Assembly: GCF_046764005.1 (NCBI RefSeq)
Contig: NZ_JBKOFW010000010.1
Span: 1-64,000 of the forward strand
Length of the DNA stretch: 64,000 bases
Direction of reading: 5' to 3'
Source of the DNA: Oryzobacter faecalis
GTDB lineage: Bacteria > Actinomycetota > Actinomycetes > Actinomycetales > Dermatophilaceae
The notes under the pieces were generated by a model that was given only the letters and a program-made list of their open reading frames with translations, made no database searches and was not told the origin of the DNA. Below are positions 56,293 through 64,000 of this stretch, piece after piece. Each line of letters opens with the position of its first letter. The first letter of the stretch is position 1. A program made the translations under genes and the position numbers.

Positions 56293-57255
56293 TCAGCCGT
56301 CGAGCGGGCCGCCCGAGACGACCCTCGCCCGCACGTCGGCCGAGGTCGCGGCGAGCCCGGCCGGGAGGGCGGTGGCGGCCAGGGCGTCGACCTCCGGCCA
56401 GTGGCGCGAGCGCAGCCGCAGGTCGAGGACCTGGCCGGCGCCGCGTCCTCCGACGGGGATCGTCCGCAGCGGGCGGTGGAACACGCGTCGGGCCTCGGCG
56501 ACGAGGTGGCCGACGGTGACCGGGGCCGCCGACGCGAGGACCTTGGCCACCACCGATCCCGGGGGCTCCCGCCGCGCGAGCTCGAGGCAGCGCAGCACCA
56601 TCCGTCCCGCGTCGGGCGCGTAGAGGTAGTCGCGGATCGTGTCCATCGACACGAAGACCGGCAGCGGACGGCCGGTGGCGTCGGCGAGGCACAGCTGGGA
56701 GAGCAGGCCCTGCGGCTTGCCGAGCGTCTGCCCGGGGCCGTAGACGTTGGAGAGCCGGCCGAGGACGCCGCGCAGCCCGGTGCCCCCGACGAGGTCGCGG
56801 ACCGCGTCCTCCATCTCGAGCTTCGCGCGGCCGTACGCCACGAGCGGGCGCGGGTCGGTGGCCTCGTCGAACGGGGGTGCGCTCGACCCGGCGTAGAGAC
56901 CCCCGGCCGACGAGGCGAGGAAGACGACCCCGTCGCCGTCCGCGGTGGCCGACCGTGCCAGGGCGCCCGTCCAGGCCCGGAACACCCGGACCTCGGCGGC
57001 CAGCGCCTCCTCGGGCGTGGCGACGACGCCGGCGCCCGCACACCAGGCGACCGACCACGGGCGGGTGCCGCGCCGGACGGCGAACGCCTCGGCCTCACCG
57101 ACGAGCACCTCGGTGCTCGCTCCCTCGTCGGCCCACGGGACGGAGGTCGTCAGGACCTCGTGGCCGGCGGCCCGGCAGGCGGCGACCACGTGCCGACCGA
57201 CGAGCCCCCCGCCGCCGACGACCCAGGTGAGGGGGCGGTCGCCGGCCTCGCTCAC
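56293..57255 (-). CDS. NAD-dependent epimerase/dehydratase family protein
   Basis: Extended SDR protein of 320 residues from the GTG at 57255. Rossmann GGGGLVGRHVV (residues about 13-23) near the start, FLASSAGG, the catalytic Tyr-x3-Lys in VAYGRAKLEM, and SNVYGPGQTLGK. It probably modifies a nucleotide sugar. The start overlaps the glycosyltransferase stop by 4 bases, so the two work in one pathway. The exact substrate is unknown. Confidence 0.87.
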   Translation of the reverse strand: MSEAGDRPLTWVVGGGGLVGRHVVAACRAAGHEVLTTSVPWADEGASTEVLVGEAEAFAVRRGTRPWSVAWCAGAGVVATPEEALAAEVRVFRAWTGALARSATADGDGVVFLASSAGGLYAGSSAPPFDEATDPRPLVAYGRAKLEMEDAVRDLVGGTGLRGVLGRLSNVYGPGQTLGKPQGLLSQLCLADATGRPLPVFVSMDTIRDYLYAPDAGRMVLRCLELARREPPGSVVAKVLASAAPVTVGHLVAEARRVFHRPLRTIPVGGRGAGQVLDLRLRSRHWPEVDALAATALPAGLAATSADVRARVVSGGPLDG

Positions 57256-58253
57256 GCCCGGTCCCGGCCCAGCGGGCCCTCGCGCGGGTCGCCCACCGGG
57301 AGGTAGAGCGGCTTGCCCATCGCCATGTTGACGGCCATGCCGACGTACTCGGCGATGACGCCCAGCGCGAAGAGGATGGCCCCGGTCGCGGCCATGAGCA
57401 GGACCATCGTCGAGGTCCAGCCGGGAGCCTCCCACCACCGGGCCGACCGGCCGACGAGGAGCACGACGGCGATGACCGGCGCCAGGACGATGGCGGCGGC
57501 CCCGGTGGCGCTGACCCAGCGCAGCGGCTTGGTGCCACTGGACAGGACGAGCCGCCAGAAGTGCGAGACGAGGCGGCGCAGGTCGTACCCGGAGGGCCGG
57601 TCGCCCTCGGAGCGCATCTCCACCGGGCTCGTCGCGACCCGGCGCGCGACCCACGAGATCGCCACGTCGAGGTAGATGCCCGGGCCCGCGTAGGCGGCGA
57701 CCGAGCGCGCGACCTCGCCGAGGAGGAGGCGGTAGCTGTGGAAGGCGTTGGCGTCGGCACCGCGGGCGAGCCGCTGCACGAGCGACTTCGCCCCCCGCGA
57801 CGCCAGGTTGCGGACGAACCCGTGCGGCGGCTCGTTCGTCGGGCGGGCGTAGACGACGTCGGCCTGGTGCTCCATCGCGGAGTCGAGCAGGTTGCCGAGG
57901 TGCTCGGGGTCGTGCTGGCCGTCCTCGTCCATCGTCGCGACCCACTCCCCACCGGACGCGGCGACGCCCGCGAGCGTGGCCGCGTGCTGCCCGAAGTTGC
58001 GGCTCAGCCAGACGGGACGGACCCAGTCGTGCTCGGCGGCGAGCTCACGGATCACGACGTCGGAGGCGTCCGGACCGCAGTCGTGGACGAGCACCACCTC
58101 GGTGACGCGGTAGGCGCGCCCCGCCGGGGAGGTGCGGACGGAGGTGCTCGCGACGAGCTCCTCGACGACGTCGCGCAGGGTCAGCTCACCCCCGTAGACG
58201 GGGATGACGACGGACAGCTCGTGCGGTCGGGGTCCGTCGGTGTCGTGGTGCAC
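57252..58253 (-). CDS. family 2 glycosyltransferase, polyprenyl-phosphate-linked (GtrB/DPM1-like)
   Basis: About 333 residues from the GTG at 58253 (a GTG at 58262 is possible). N-terminal GT-A fold: ELSVVIPVYGGELTL, TMDEDGQHDPEHL with the DxD metal site. Two C-terminal membrane helices (AAIVLAPVIAVVLLVG and STMVLLMAATGAILFALGV) follow, the pattern of enzymes that load a sugar onto bactoprenyl phosphate. First gene of a two-gene unit with the epimerase. TAGGGT ends 7 bases before the GTG. Confidence 0.92.
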   Translation of the reverse strand: MHHDTDGPRPHELSVVIPVYGGELTLRDVVEELVASTSVRTSPAGRAYRVTEVVLVHDCGPDASDVVIRELAAEHDWVRPVWLSRNFGQHAATLAGVAASGGEWVATMDEDGQHDPEHLGNLLDSAMEHQADVVYARPTNEPPHGFVRNLASRGAKSLVQRLARGADANAFHSYRLLLGEVARSVAAYAGPGIYLDVAISWVARRVATSPVEMRSEGDRPSGYDLRRLVSHFWRLVLSSGTKPLRWVSATGAAAIVLAPVIAVVLLVGRSARWWEAPGWTSTMVLLMAATGAILFALGVIAEYVGMAVNMAMGKPLYLPVGDPREGPLGRDRA

Positions 58254-58260
58254 GGCGATC

Positions 58261-58266
58261 ACCCTA
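58261..58266 (-). promoter_or_regulatory. -10 of glycosyltransferase-epimerase operon, leaderless start
   Basis: Minus-strand TAGGGT ends 7 bases before the GTG at 58253 and overlaps the other candidate start at 58262. Confidence 0.5.
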
Positions 58267-58284
58267 GCTGCGCCCGGGCGGGCG

Positions 58285-59967
58285 TCAGTCGCGGGTCAGC
58301 TTGCGGTAGGTGACGCGGTGGGGGCGCGCCGCCTCCTCGCCGAGGCGCTCGATCTTGTTCGCCTCGTAGGACTCGAAGTTGCCCTCGAACCAGTACCACT
58401 TCGCCGGGTTCTCGTCGTCGCCCTCGTAGGCGAGGATGTGCGTCGCGACGCGGTCGAGGAACCACCGGTCGTGGCTGATGACGACGGCGCAGCCCGGGAA
58501 GTCGAGCAGCGCGTTCTCGAGCGACCCGAGGGTCTCGACGTCGAGGTCGTTCGTCGGCTCGTCGAGGAGGAGCAGGTTGCCGCCCTCCTTGAGGGTGAGC
58601 GCGAGGTTGAGGCGGTTGCGCTCGCCGCCGGAGAGGACGCCGGCCTTCTTCTGCTGGTCCGGACCCTTGAACCCGAACTGGCTGACGTAGGCGCGCGAGG
58701 GGATCTCGACGTGGCCGACGTTGATGTAGTCGTGGCCGCCGGACACGGTCTCCCAGAGGTTGAGGTTGGGGTCGAGGCCGCCGCGGCTCTGGTCGACGTA
58801 GGAGATCTTGACCGTGTCGCCGACGTCGACGACGCCCGCGTCGGGCTCCTCGAGCCCGACGATCGTCTTGAACAGCGTGGTCTTGCCGACACCGTTCGGG
58901 CCGATGACGCCGACGATCCCGTTGCGCGGCAGCGTGAACGACAGGTCCTCGATGAGGATGCGGTCGCCGAAGCCCTTGCGGAGGTTCTTGACCTCGATGA
59001 CCTTGCTGCCCAGGCGCGGGCCCGGCGGGATCTGGATCTCCTCGAAGTCGAGCTTGCGGGTGCGCTCGGCCTCGGCCGCCATCTCCTCGTAGCGCTGGAG
59101 GCGCGCCTTGGACTTGGTCTGCTTCGCCTTCGCGTTGCTGCGCACCCACTCCAGCTCCTCGGCGAGGCGCTTGGACAGCTTGGCGTCCTTCTTGCCCTGG
59201 ATGGCGAGGCGGGCCTGCTTCTTCTCCAGGTAGGTCGAGTAGTTGCCCTCGTACGGGTAGGCCCGGCCGCGGTCGAGCTCGAGGATCCACTGGGCGACGT
59301 TGTCCATGAAGTACCGGTCGTGCGTGACCGCGACGACCGCGCCCGGGTAGGCCGCGAGGTGCTGCTCGAGCCAGAGGACCGACTCGGCGTCGAGGTGGTT
59401 CGTCGGCTCGTCGAGCAGCAGGAGGTCGGGCTTCTGCAGCAGCAGCTTGCACAGCGCGACGCGGCGGCGCTCACCACCGGAGAGGACGGTGACGTCGGCG
59501 TCCGGCGGCGGGCAGCGCAGGGCGTCCATCGCCTGCTCGAGCTGGCTGTCGAGGTCCCACGCGTCGGCGGCGTCGATGGCCTCCTGGAGCTGGCCCATCT
59601 CGGCCATGAGCGCGTCGAAGTCGGCGTCGGGGTCGGCCATGAGGGCCGAGATCTCGTTGTAGCGGTCGACCTTGGCCTTGATCTCGCCCGCTCCCTCCTC
59701 GACGTTGCCGAGGACGGTCTTCTCCTCGTTGAGCTCCGGCTCCTGCATGAGGATGCCCACCGAGTAGCCCGGCGTGAGGCGCGCGTCGCCGTTGGACGGC
59801 TGGTCGAGCCCGGCCATGATCTTCAGCACCGACGACTTGCCGGCGCCGTTCGGGCCCACGACGCCGATCTTGGCGCCGGGCAGGAACGACAGGGTGACGT
59901 CGTCGAGGATGACCTTGTCGCCGTGCGCCTTGCGGGCACGCGACATCACGTAGATGAACTCGGGCAT
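58285..59967 (-). CDS. ettA: energy-dependent translational throttle protein EttA (ABC-F)
   Basis: ABC-F ATPase of 560 residues from the ATG at 59967; the family's usual length is about 555. It binds the ribosomal E site and gates translation according to energy state. Two nucleotide-binding domains: Walker A VGPNGAGKSSVLK and IGPNGVGKTTLFK, signatures VLSGGERRRVALCK and VLSGGERNRLNLAL, and Walker B LLLLDEPTNHLD and LLLLDEPTNDLD. The long arm between the domains has KAKQTKSKARLQRYEEM. It has no membrane segments. Confidence 0.96.
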   Translation of the reverse strand: MPEFIYVMSRARKAHGDKVILDDVTLSFLPGAKIGVVGPNGAGKSSVLKIMAGLDQPSNGDARLTPGYSVGILMQEPELNEEKTVLGNVEEGAGEIKAKVDRYNEISALMADPDADFDALMAEMGQLQEAIDAADAWDLDSQLEQAMDALRCPPPDADVTVLSGGERRRVALCKLLLQKPDLLLLDEPTNHLDAESVLWLEQHLAAYPGAVVAVTHDRYFMDNVAQWILELDRGRAYPYEGNYSTYLEKKQARLAIQGKKDAKLSKRLAEELEWVRSNAKAKQTKSKARLQRYEEMAAEAERTRKLDFEEIQIPPGPRLGSKVIEVKNLRKGFGDRILIEDLSFTLPRNGIVGVIGPNGVGKTTLFKTIVGLEEPDAGVVDVGDTVKISYVDQSRGGLDPNLNLWETVSGGHDYINVGHVEIPSRAYVSQFGFKGPDQQKKAGVLSGGERNRLNLALTLKEGGNLLLLDEPTNDLDVETLGSLENALLDFPGCAVVISHDRWFLDRVATHILAYEGDDENPAKWYWFEGNFESYEANKIERLGEEAARPHRVTYRKLTRD

Positions 59968-59974
59968 GGGCCCA

Positions 59975-59980
59975 AGGTTA
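59975..59980 (-). promoter_or_regulatory. -10 of ettA, leaderless start
   Basis: Minus-strand TAACCT ends 7 bases before the ATG at 59967. Confidence 0.5.
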
Positions 59981-60068
59981 TCGACCGGACGGCCTCCTCC
60001 CCGAATCGCGTCACGCCCGCCCTCCCGCGCCCTCCGGCCACCACGGGCCGCCGCGGCGCCCGGGCCCC

Positions 60069-60554
60069 TCAGGCGGCGGGTGCCGCCTCCTCCTCGCGGC
60101 TGCCCGAGGCGTGCTGCCCCTCGGCGCCGGCTTCCGGCGGCGGTGGCTGGTCGCCCTCGACGACGTAGGCGGGCTGGCTGTCGCGTGCGAGGGACACCCG
60201 CGAGAAGGCCGCCGAGCCGAAGAAGAGGTCGTGGCCCACGGTGTCGGCCTGGACCTCGACGTTCCACCCGGTGGAGCCGTCCTCGCGCTGCCACGACGTG
60301 ATGCGCTGCTTGCCGTGGACGACGACCGGCTGGCCCTTGCGCAGCGAGGCCGCGAGGTTGCCGGCCAGCGCCCGGTAGGAGGCGACGTCGTAGAAGCTCG
60401 GCTCGGTGTCGGCCCACTGCCCCGGCTGCCCCTCGACCGGGCGCCGCGCCGACGTGGCGAGGCGGAAGGTCGTCATCGGGGCGCCCGTCCGGGTCGTGCG
60501 GGCGACGGGGTCGGCGGTGAGCCGCCCCCTGATCGTCACGTAGGTCTCGTTCAT
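60069..60554 (-). CDS. ssb: single-stranded DNA-binding protein paralogue lacking the acidic tip
   Basis: OB-fold protein of 161 residues from the ATG at 60554 behind GAGGGAGGGA. It opens NETYVTIRGRLTADPVART, and the core SFYDVASYRALAGNLAASLRKGQPVVVHGK fits SSB. Normal SSB ends in an acidic DDD(I/L)PF-type tip for partner binding; this one ends REEEAAPAA. It therefore looks like an SsbB-type accessory SSB used in transformation, repair or stress rather than the replicative one. Confidence 0.88.
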   Translation of the reverse strand: MNETYVTIRGRLTADPVARTTRTGAPMTTFRLATSARRPVEGQPGQWADTEPSFYDVASYRALAGNLAASLRKGQPVVVHGKQRITSWQREDGSTGWNVEVQADTVGHDLFFGSAAFSRVSLARDSQPAYVVEGDQPPPPEAGAEGQHASGSREEEAAPAA

Positions 60555-60598
60555 CGGTCCCTCCCTCGGCCCCGCCGCTCGGGGCCACGACGCCAGCC

Positions 60599-60623
60599 TT
60601 GCCGGGCACCGGGACCCCGGCAA
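60599..60623 (-). terminator. hairpin downstream of the GTPase pair
   Basis: TTGCCGG and CCGGCAA form a 7-bp stem with an 11-base loop. The 185-base gap between the GTPase stop and ssb holds nothing else recognisable. Confidence 0.5.
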
Positions 60624-60739
60624 CGGCCCGGCCGAACCTGTGGAGAACCGTCCTCGCGAGCCCGGCCTGTGGACGACGCGGGCCCCCCGAGGGGTCGGAA
60701 GGGGCGAGGAGGGAGCGGAAGGGCCCGGGCCCGGAAGGG

Positions 60740-62434
60740 TCAGACCGCGGCGGCGCGGGCCAGCGCCTCGCGCGTGGCGGCGTGCCGCCCGAGCACCCGC
60801 TCGACCGGCTGGACGATGCGCTCCTGGGCGACGCCCTCGATCGAGGCCCGCAGGCGCCGGTCCATCACGGCGCCGCGGCGGCGTGCGCCGATGCCTGCGA
60901 GCCACCGCGCGACGACGGCGAGGAGGAGCCCGCCGAGCAGGCCACCGAGCAGCAGCACGGCCGGGATCGGCAGCACCCCCCAGGTCGGCGGCTCGCCCAC
61001 GACGACGTCGAGCTGGAGGAGCCCCATGACGACGTAGAAGGCCAGCCACAGCAGGCCGGCCACGGCCGCCCCGGCGAGGAGGAGCTGCAGGGCCCCGACG
61101 ACCCGCCACCACACCGGGGACCGGGCGAAGAGGGAGGTGCCCACGACGGCCTGGTCGAGGGCGTCACCGAGCCCGGCGCCGGGCGGGGTCGCGGCCCGGT
61201 CGACCGCCTCGGCCCACGGCGTCGGGAGGTCGGCGCCCGCGCGGTCGGAGAGCCGGCGCGTCGCGAGGTCGACGGCGGCACGCGCGGCCGGCGACGGCGG
61301 CGGCAGCGAGGACCGGCCCAGCACCGAGCGGACGTCGGCGTCCGAGACGCTGATGTCGCGCCCGTCGAGCCGCAGCCGTCGCAGCGGCCGCGCCCGCACC
61401 CGGTGGACCCAGCGGGTGAACGGCCATCCCGTGGAGGCGACGGCCTCCCTGCGGTAGTCGCGGCGCACGGCCTCGACGACGGTGGGGACACCGGCGCTGC
61501 GGGCCAGTGCCTCGAGGAGCTCGGTGCGCGCGGTCGCGTCGACGGAGGGCTCGGAGGGCGCCACGTGGTCGGCGAGTGCCCTGGCCGCCATCCGGACGTC
61601 GCCGGCGAGGCGGGCGCGGGTGGCGGTGCGCGCAGCGACCGCGTTGGCGAGGCGCTGGCGCAGCTCGTCGGTCCCCTGGCCGGAGGCGACCGACGTCGCG
61701 AGGACGGTGGCCCGCGGCACGCCGTCGCGCTCCATGAGCCGGACGAGGTCGGCGCGGCACTGCTCGACCTGCTGCGGGGTGAGCCGGTCGACCTGGTTGA
61801 GCACCACCATCGTCACGGCCTCGTGGGTGGCGAGCGCGGCCACGTGGTCGTCGTGCAGGCGGGCGTCGGCGTACTTCTGCGGGTCGGTGACCCAGACGAA
61901 GAGGTCGACGAGCTCGAGGACGCGGTCGGCCTCCTCGCGGTGCGCGACCTCGCGGGAGTCGAAGTCCGGGAGGTCGAGCAGGACGAGCCCGTCGAGCGTC
62001 CCCACCGGCCCGGCGCCGTCCTGCCCGCCGTCGGCCCCACCCGCGTGCGTGGAGGCGGGGACGAGGTGGCGCCTGCCGACGCCCAGCCAGTCGAGGAGCT
62101 CTCCGGCGGGCTCCCTCCCCCACACGGCCGCGGTCGGGGTCGAGGTCGTGGGCCGACGGACGCCGACCGTCGCGACGGCATCGCCGACGATCGCGTTGAA
62201 GAGGGAGGACTTGCCGCTGCCCGTGGCGCCCGCGAGCGCGACGACGGTGTGTCCGCCGACGAGGGCGGTGCGTTCGCCGACCTTTGCCACGACCGTGCCG
62301 GCGCGGTGGCGCTCGTCCGCGGGCAGCTGCTCTCCCCCGGCGTCGACGGCCGCCGAGAGCGCGTCGGCGGCAGCGGCGAGCTGCTCGGGCGACACGACGG
62401 CACCGCGGGCCGAGCCCATGCGGAGCGGGCTCAC
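60740..62434 (-). CDS. dynamin-like/Era-type membrane GTPase
   Basis: About 564 residues from the GTG at 62434, overlapping the upstream stop by 4 bases (ATG at 62419 is possible). G1 loop GATGSGKSSLFNA, G3 LLDLPDFDS, and G4 VVLNQVDRL. Helical domain follows, then two membrane helices (LLLAGAAVAGLLWLAFYVVM and IPAVLLLGGLLGGLLLAVV) and a basic C-terminus. Paired with another GTPase, as bacterial dynamin-like proteins often are. A membrane-remodelling or stress role is inference. Confidence 0.88.
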   Translation of the reverse strand: MSPLRMGSARGAVVSPEQLAAAADALSAAVDAGGEQLPADERHRAGTVVAKVGERTALVGGHTVVALAGATGSGKSSLFNAIVGDAVATVGVRRPTTSTPTAAVWGREPAGELLDWLGVGRRHLVPASTHAGGADGGQDGAGPVGTLDGLVLLDLPDFDSREVAHREEADRVLELVDLFVWVTDPQKYADARLHDDHVAALATHEAVTMVVLNQVDRLTPQQVEQCRADLVRLMERDGVPRATVLATSVASGQGTDELRQRLANAVAARTATRARLAGDVRMAARALADHVAPSEPSVDATARTELLEALARSAGVPTVVEAVRRDYRREAVASTGWPFTRWVHRVRARPLRRLRLDGRDISVSDADVRSVLGRSSLPPPSPAARAAVDLATRRLSDRAGADLPTPWAEAVDRAATPPGAGLGDALDQAVVGTSLFARSPVWWRVVGALQLLLAGAAVAGLLWLAFYVVMGLLQLDVVVGEPPTWGVLPIPAVLLLGGLLGGLLLAVVARWLAGIGARRRGAVMDRRLRASIEGVAQERIVQPVERVLGRHAATREALARAAAV

Positions 62435-64000
62435 CGCACCACCGCCCGGACCCGGCCGGCGGCGCTCGAGAGGCGCACGGCCTGGTCGGCGGGGGCGACG
62501 CTGTCGGCGAGCGCCGTGGCGTAGCGCGCTCGCTCGGCGTCGTAGAGCTCGTCGGTGAGCTCGAGGAGGCGGGCGCGTGCCTTGGCGGCCATGTCGCGCA
62601 CGGCCTGGTCGCCGAAGATCGCCTCGAGGACGCGCTGCGCCAGCAGGGCGGTGCCGCCGGCGATGCCGATCTCGGCGCCGACGAGCCCGCCGGTGCTGCC
62701 GAACGCGACGAGCATGAGGAACAGGCCGATCGCGTTGACCCCGTAGGCCGCGATCCGGGCGTTGGTGCGGCGTCCCGCACCCTCGGACCGGACGAGCTCG
62801 AGGACGTCGCCCTGCCAGTCGCGCACGAGCCGCTCGACGTCGGGGCCGAGGTCGGCCGAGGTCTTGGTCAGTGCCGGGTGGTCGCGCAGCACGGCGGGCC
62901 CGCCCGCGAGGCGCCGCCACGCGCGGACCGTCTCGGAGGTCGCGGCCTCGGCGTTGGAGAGCAGGAGCGCGGCGACGCCGGTGTGCAGCGCCTCGTCGAG
63001 GGAGCCCGACGGCTGCGGGGCGCCCTTGACGGCGGCCGTCACCTTGTCGCGCCACCGCGAGATCGTCGACTCGACCTGGCGGAAGAACTCGCCCGTGCCG
63101 ACGAACTCCTGCCAGCGCGCGAGGACCTCACCGCGCAGGAGGGTGCCGTCCGTCATCCCGTCGGCGACCCGGCGGCGCGCCTCGGCGAAGGCCTCGTCGG
63201 TGGCGCGGCGCAGGGCGGCGGCGGCGTCCTGCTGGTCGCGGCTGGCGACGACGAGCTCGGCGGTGCGCCCGGACAGCGACTCGACCGCACCCCGCAGGGT
63301 CTGGCCGACGACGATGGAGCGGGCGCGCGCGTCGCCGGCGAGCGCCTCGAGCCACGAGCGGAGGCGGTCGACGGCCTGCTCGGGCAGCCGGCCGTCGTCA
63401 TCGAGCGTCGTCTCGGGGATGGTGAAGATCGGTGCGGTCGGCAGGCCCTGCTCGCGGAGCATGGACGCGAGGTGCGGACGGATCTCGTCGACGGCCTCCG
63501 GCGGGATGCGGTCGAGCACGATGGCGACCGCGGTCCCCCGGTCGGCGGCCGTGCGGAGGAGGTCCCAGGGGACGGCATCGGCGTAGCGGGCCGCGGTGGT
63601 GACGAACAGCCAGAGGTCTGCCGCCGAGAGCAGCTGGGTGGCGATGGCACGGTTGGCCGAGACGACGGAGTCGATGTCGGGCGCGTCGAGCAGCGCCATC
63701 CCGGCGGGCAGCGACCTCGACTCGACGAGGCCCACCGTGCCCGGCTGCTCATCGTCGACCGACCCGCCGGTGACGCGGGCGAGGTCGGGGAGGATCCGGG
63801 CCCCCTCGAACCACGCGGCGTCGTCGGGGTGGTGGACGAGCACGGGCGAGGTCGTCGTGGGCCGCAGGACACCGGAACGGCTCACGCGCGCACCGACGAC
63901 GGAGTTGACGAGGGTCGACTTCCCGGCACCCGTGGAGCCGCCGACCACGGCGAGCAGCGGGGCGTCGAGGGAGCGCAGCCGCGGGAGGACGTAGTCGTCG
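62431..64000 (-). CDS. dynamin-like GTPase, partial (5' end outside window)
   Basis: The frame is open to the last base of the window, so the start codon is missing. The visible part begins with DDYVLPRLRSLDAPLLAVVGGSTGAGKSTLVNS, here noted for the G1 loop GGSTGAGKST at about 63930-63945. G3 is LLDAPDIDS and G4-like VLDRIPP replaces the common NKxD. Helical middle region and one membrane helix pair (IAAYGVNAIGLFLMLVAFGS). Its stop overlaps the second GTPase start by 4 bases, so the two are translated together and may form a heterodimer. Confidence 0.88.
   Translation of the reverse strand, partial: DDYVLPRLRSLDAPLLAVVGGSTGAGKSTLVNSVVGARVSRSGVLRPTTTSPVLVHHPDDAAWFEGARILPDLARVTGGSVDDEQPGTVGLVESRSLPAGMALLDAPDIDSVVSANRAIATQLLSAADLWLFVTTAARYADAVPWDLLRTAADRGTAVAIVLDRIPPEAVDEIRPHLASMLREQGLPTAPIFTIPETTLDDDGRLPEQAVDRLRSWLEALAGDARARSIVVGQTLRGAVESLSGRTAELVVASRDQQDAAAALRRATDEAFAEARRRVADGMTDGTLLRGEVLARWQEFVGTGEFFRQVESTISRWRDKVTAAVKGAPQPSGSLDEALHTGVAALLLSNAEAATSETVRAWRRLAGGPAVLRDHPALTKTSADLGPDVERLVRDWQGDVLELVRSEGAGRRTNARIAAYGVNAIGLFLMLVAFGSTGGLVGAEIGIAGGTALLAQRVLEAIFGDQAVRDMAAKARARLLELTDELYDAERARYATALADSVAPADQAVRLSSAAGRVRAVVR

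Noticed and set aside
60650..60690. CTGTGGA repeats resembling DnaA boxes near ssb
   Set aside because: Only two imperfect matches and no origin genes nearby; they are as likely chance.

Overview
The window is a very GC-rich, gene-dense chromosomal segment of an actinobacterium. Gene content (ClpP1/ClpP2 pair, actinobacterial-type trigger factor, mycobacterial-type RpiB, GlbO globin, a homologue of mycothiol-dependent nitroreductase, TreX-TreY-TreZ) and the absence of mycobacterial or streptomycete hallmarks suggest the Micrococcales, possibly an Intrasporangiaceae-like genus; the family assignment is inference. No insertion sequence, phage, plasmid or CRISPR locus was seen. About 51 protein genes and two tRNAs fill the window. 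No gap between genes exceeds about 260 bases.

Layout. 1-7203: the 3' part of valS, a divergent C39-peptidase-like gene, and a five-gene MoxR/DUF58/DUF4129 membrane operon. 7238-14932: the clp/tig protein-quality-control region (clpX, clpP2, clpP1, tig, all on the minus strand), interrupted by a frameshifted TIMP/netrin-like secreted-protein gene between clpP2 and clpX and by a divergent LacI-regulator/MFS-transporter cassette between clpP1 and tig. 15189-17572: a secreted M43-type zinc protease, a DUF389 membrane protein, and divergent tRNA-Gly(TCC) and tRNA-Pro(TGG). 17797-20820 (minus): trmB, a SpoIIE-type phosphatase, rpiB and a DsbA-family nitroreductase homologue. 20951-29121 (plus): pepN, an MscS channel, glbO, a GH13 alpha-glucosidase, a glycerophosphodiester phosphodiesterase and an MFS exporter. 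29103-37203: an unknown conserved gene with a thioesterase, a serine hydrolase, an SGNH hydrolase, a RecQ-phosphoribosyltransferase fusion, and a divergent YczE/MocR pair. 37217-45889: tesB, then a four-gene ABC transporter with two very large FtsX-type permeases. 46015-52519: the treX-treY-treZ operon, which makes trehalose from glycogen. 52722-58253: fabG, an acyl-CoA dehydrogenase with a divergent TetR regulator, then a methyltransferase and a convergent epimerase/glycosyltransferase pair. 58285-64000 (minus): ettA, a tailless SSB paralogue, and two dynamin-like GTPases, the last cut by the window end.

Regulation is unusually readable. Three divergent intergenic regions carry clear palindromic operators (LacI type at 12401-12430, TetR type at 54694-54713, MocR/YczE repeats at 35676-35727). 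ClgR-like boxes lie upstream of clpX and clpP1. At least fourteen genes have a -10-like hexamer ending 6-9 bases before the start codon, which predicts leaderless transcripts and was used to choose several GTG starts. Three long (47-52 bp) palindromes and several ordinary hairpins mark 3' ends.
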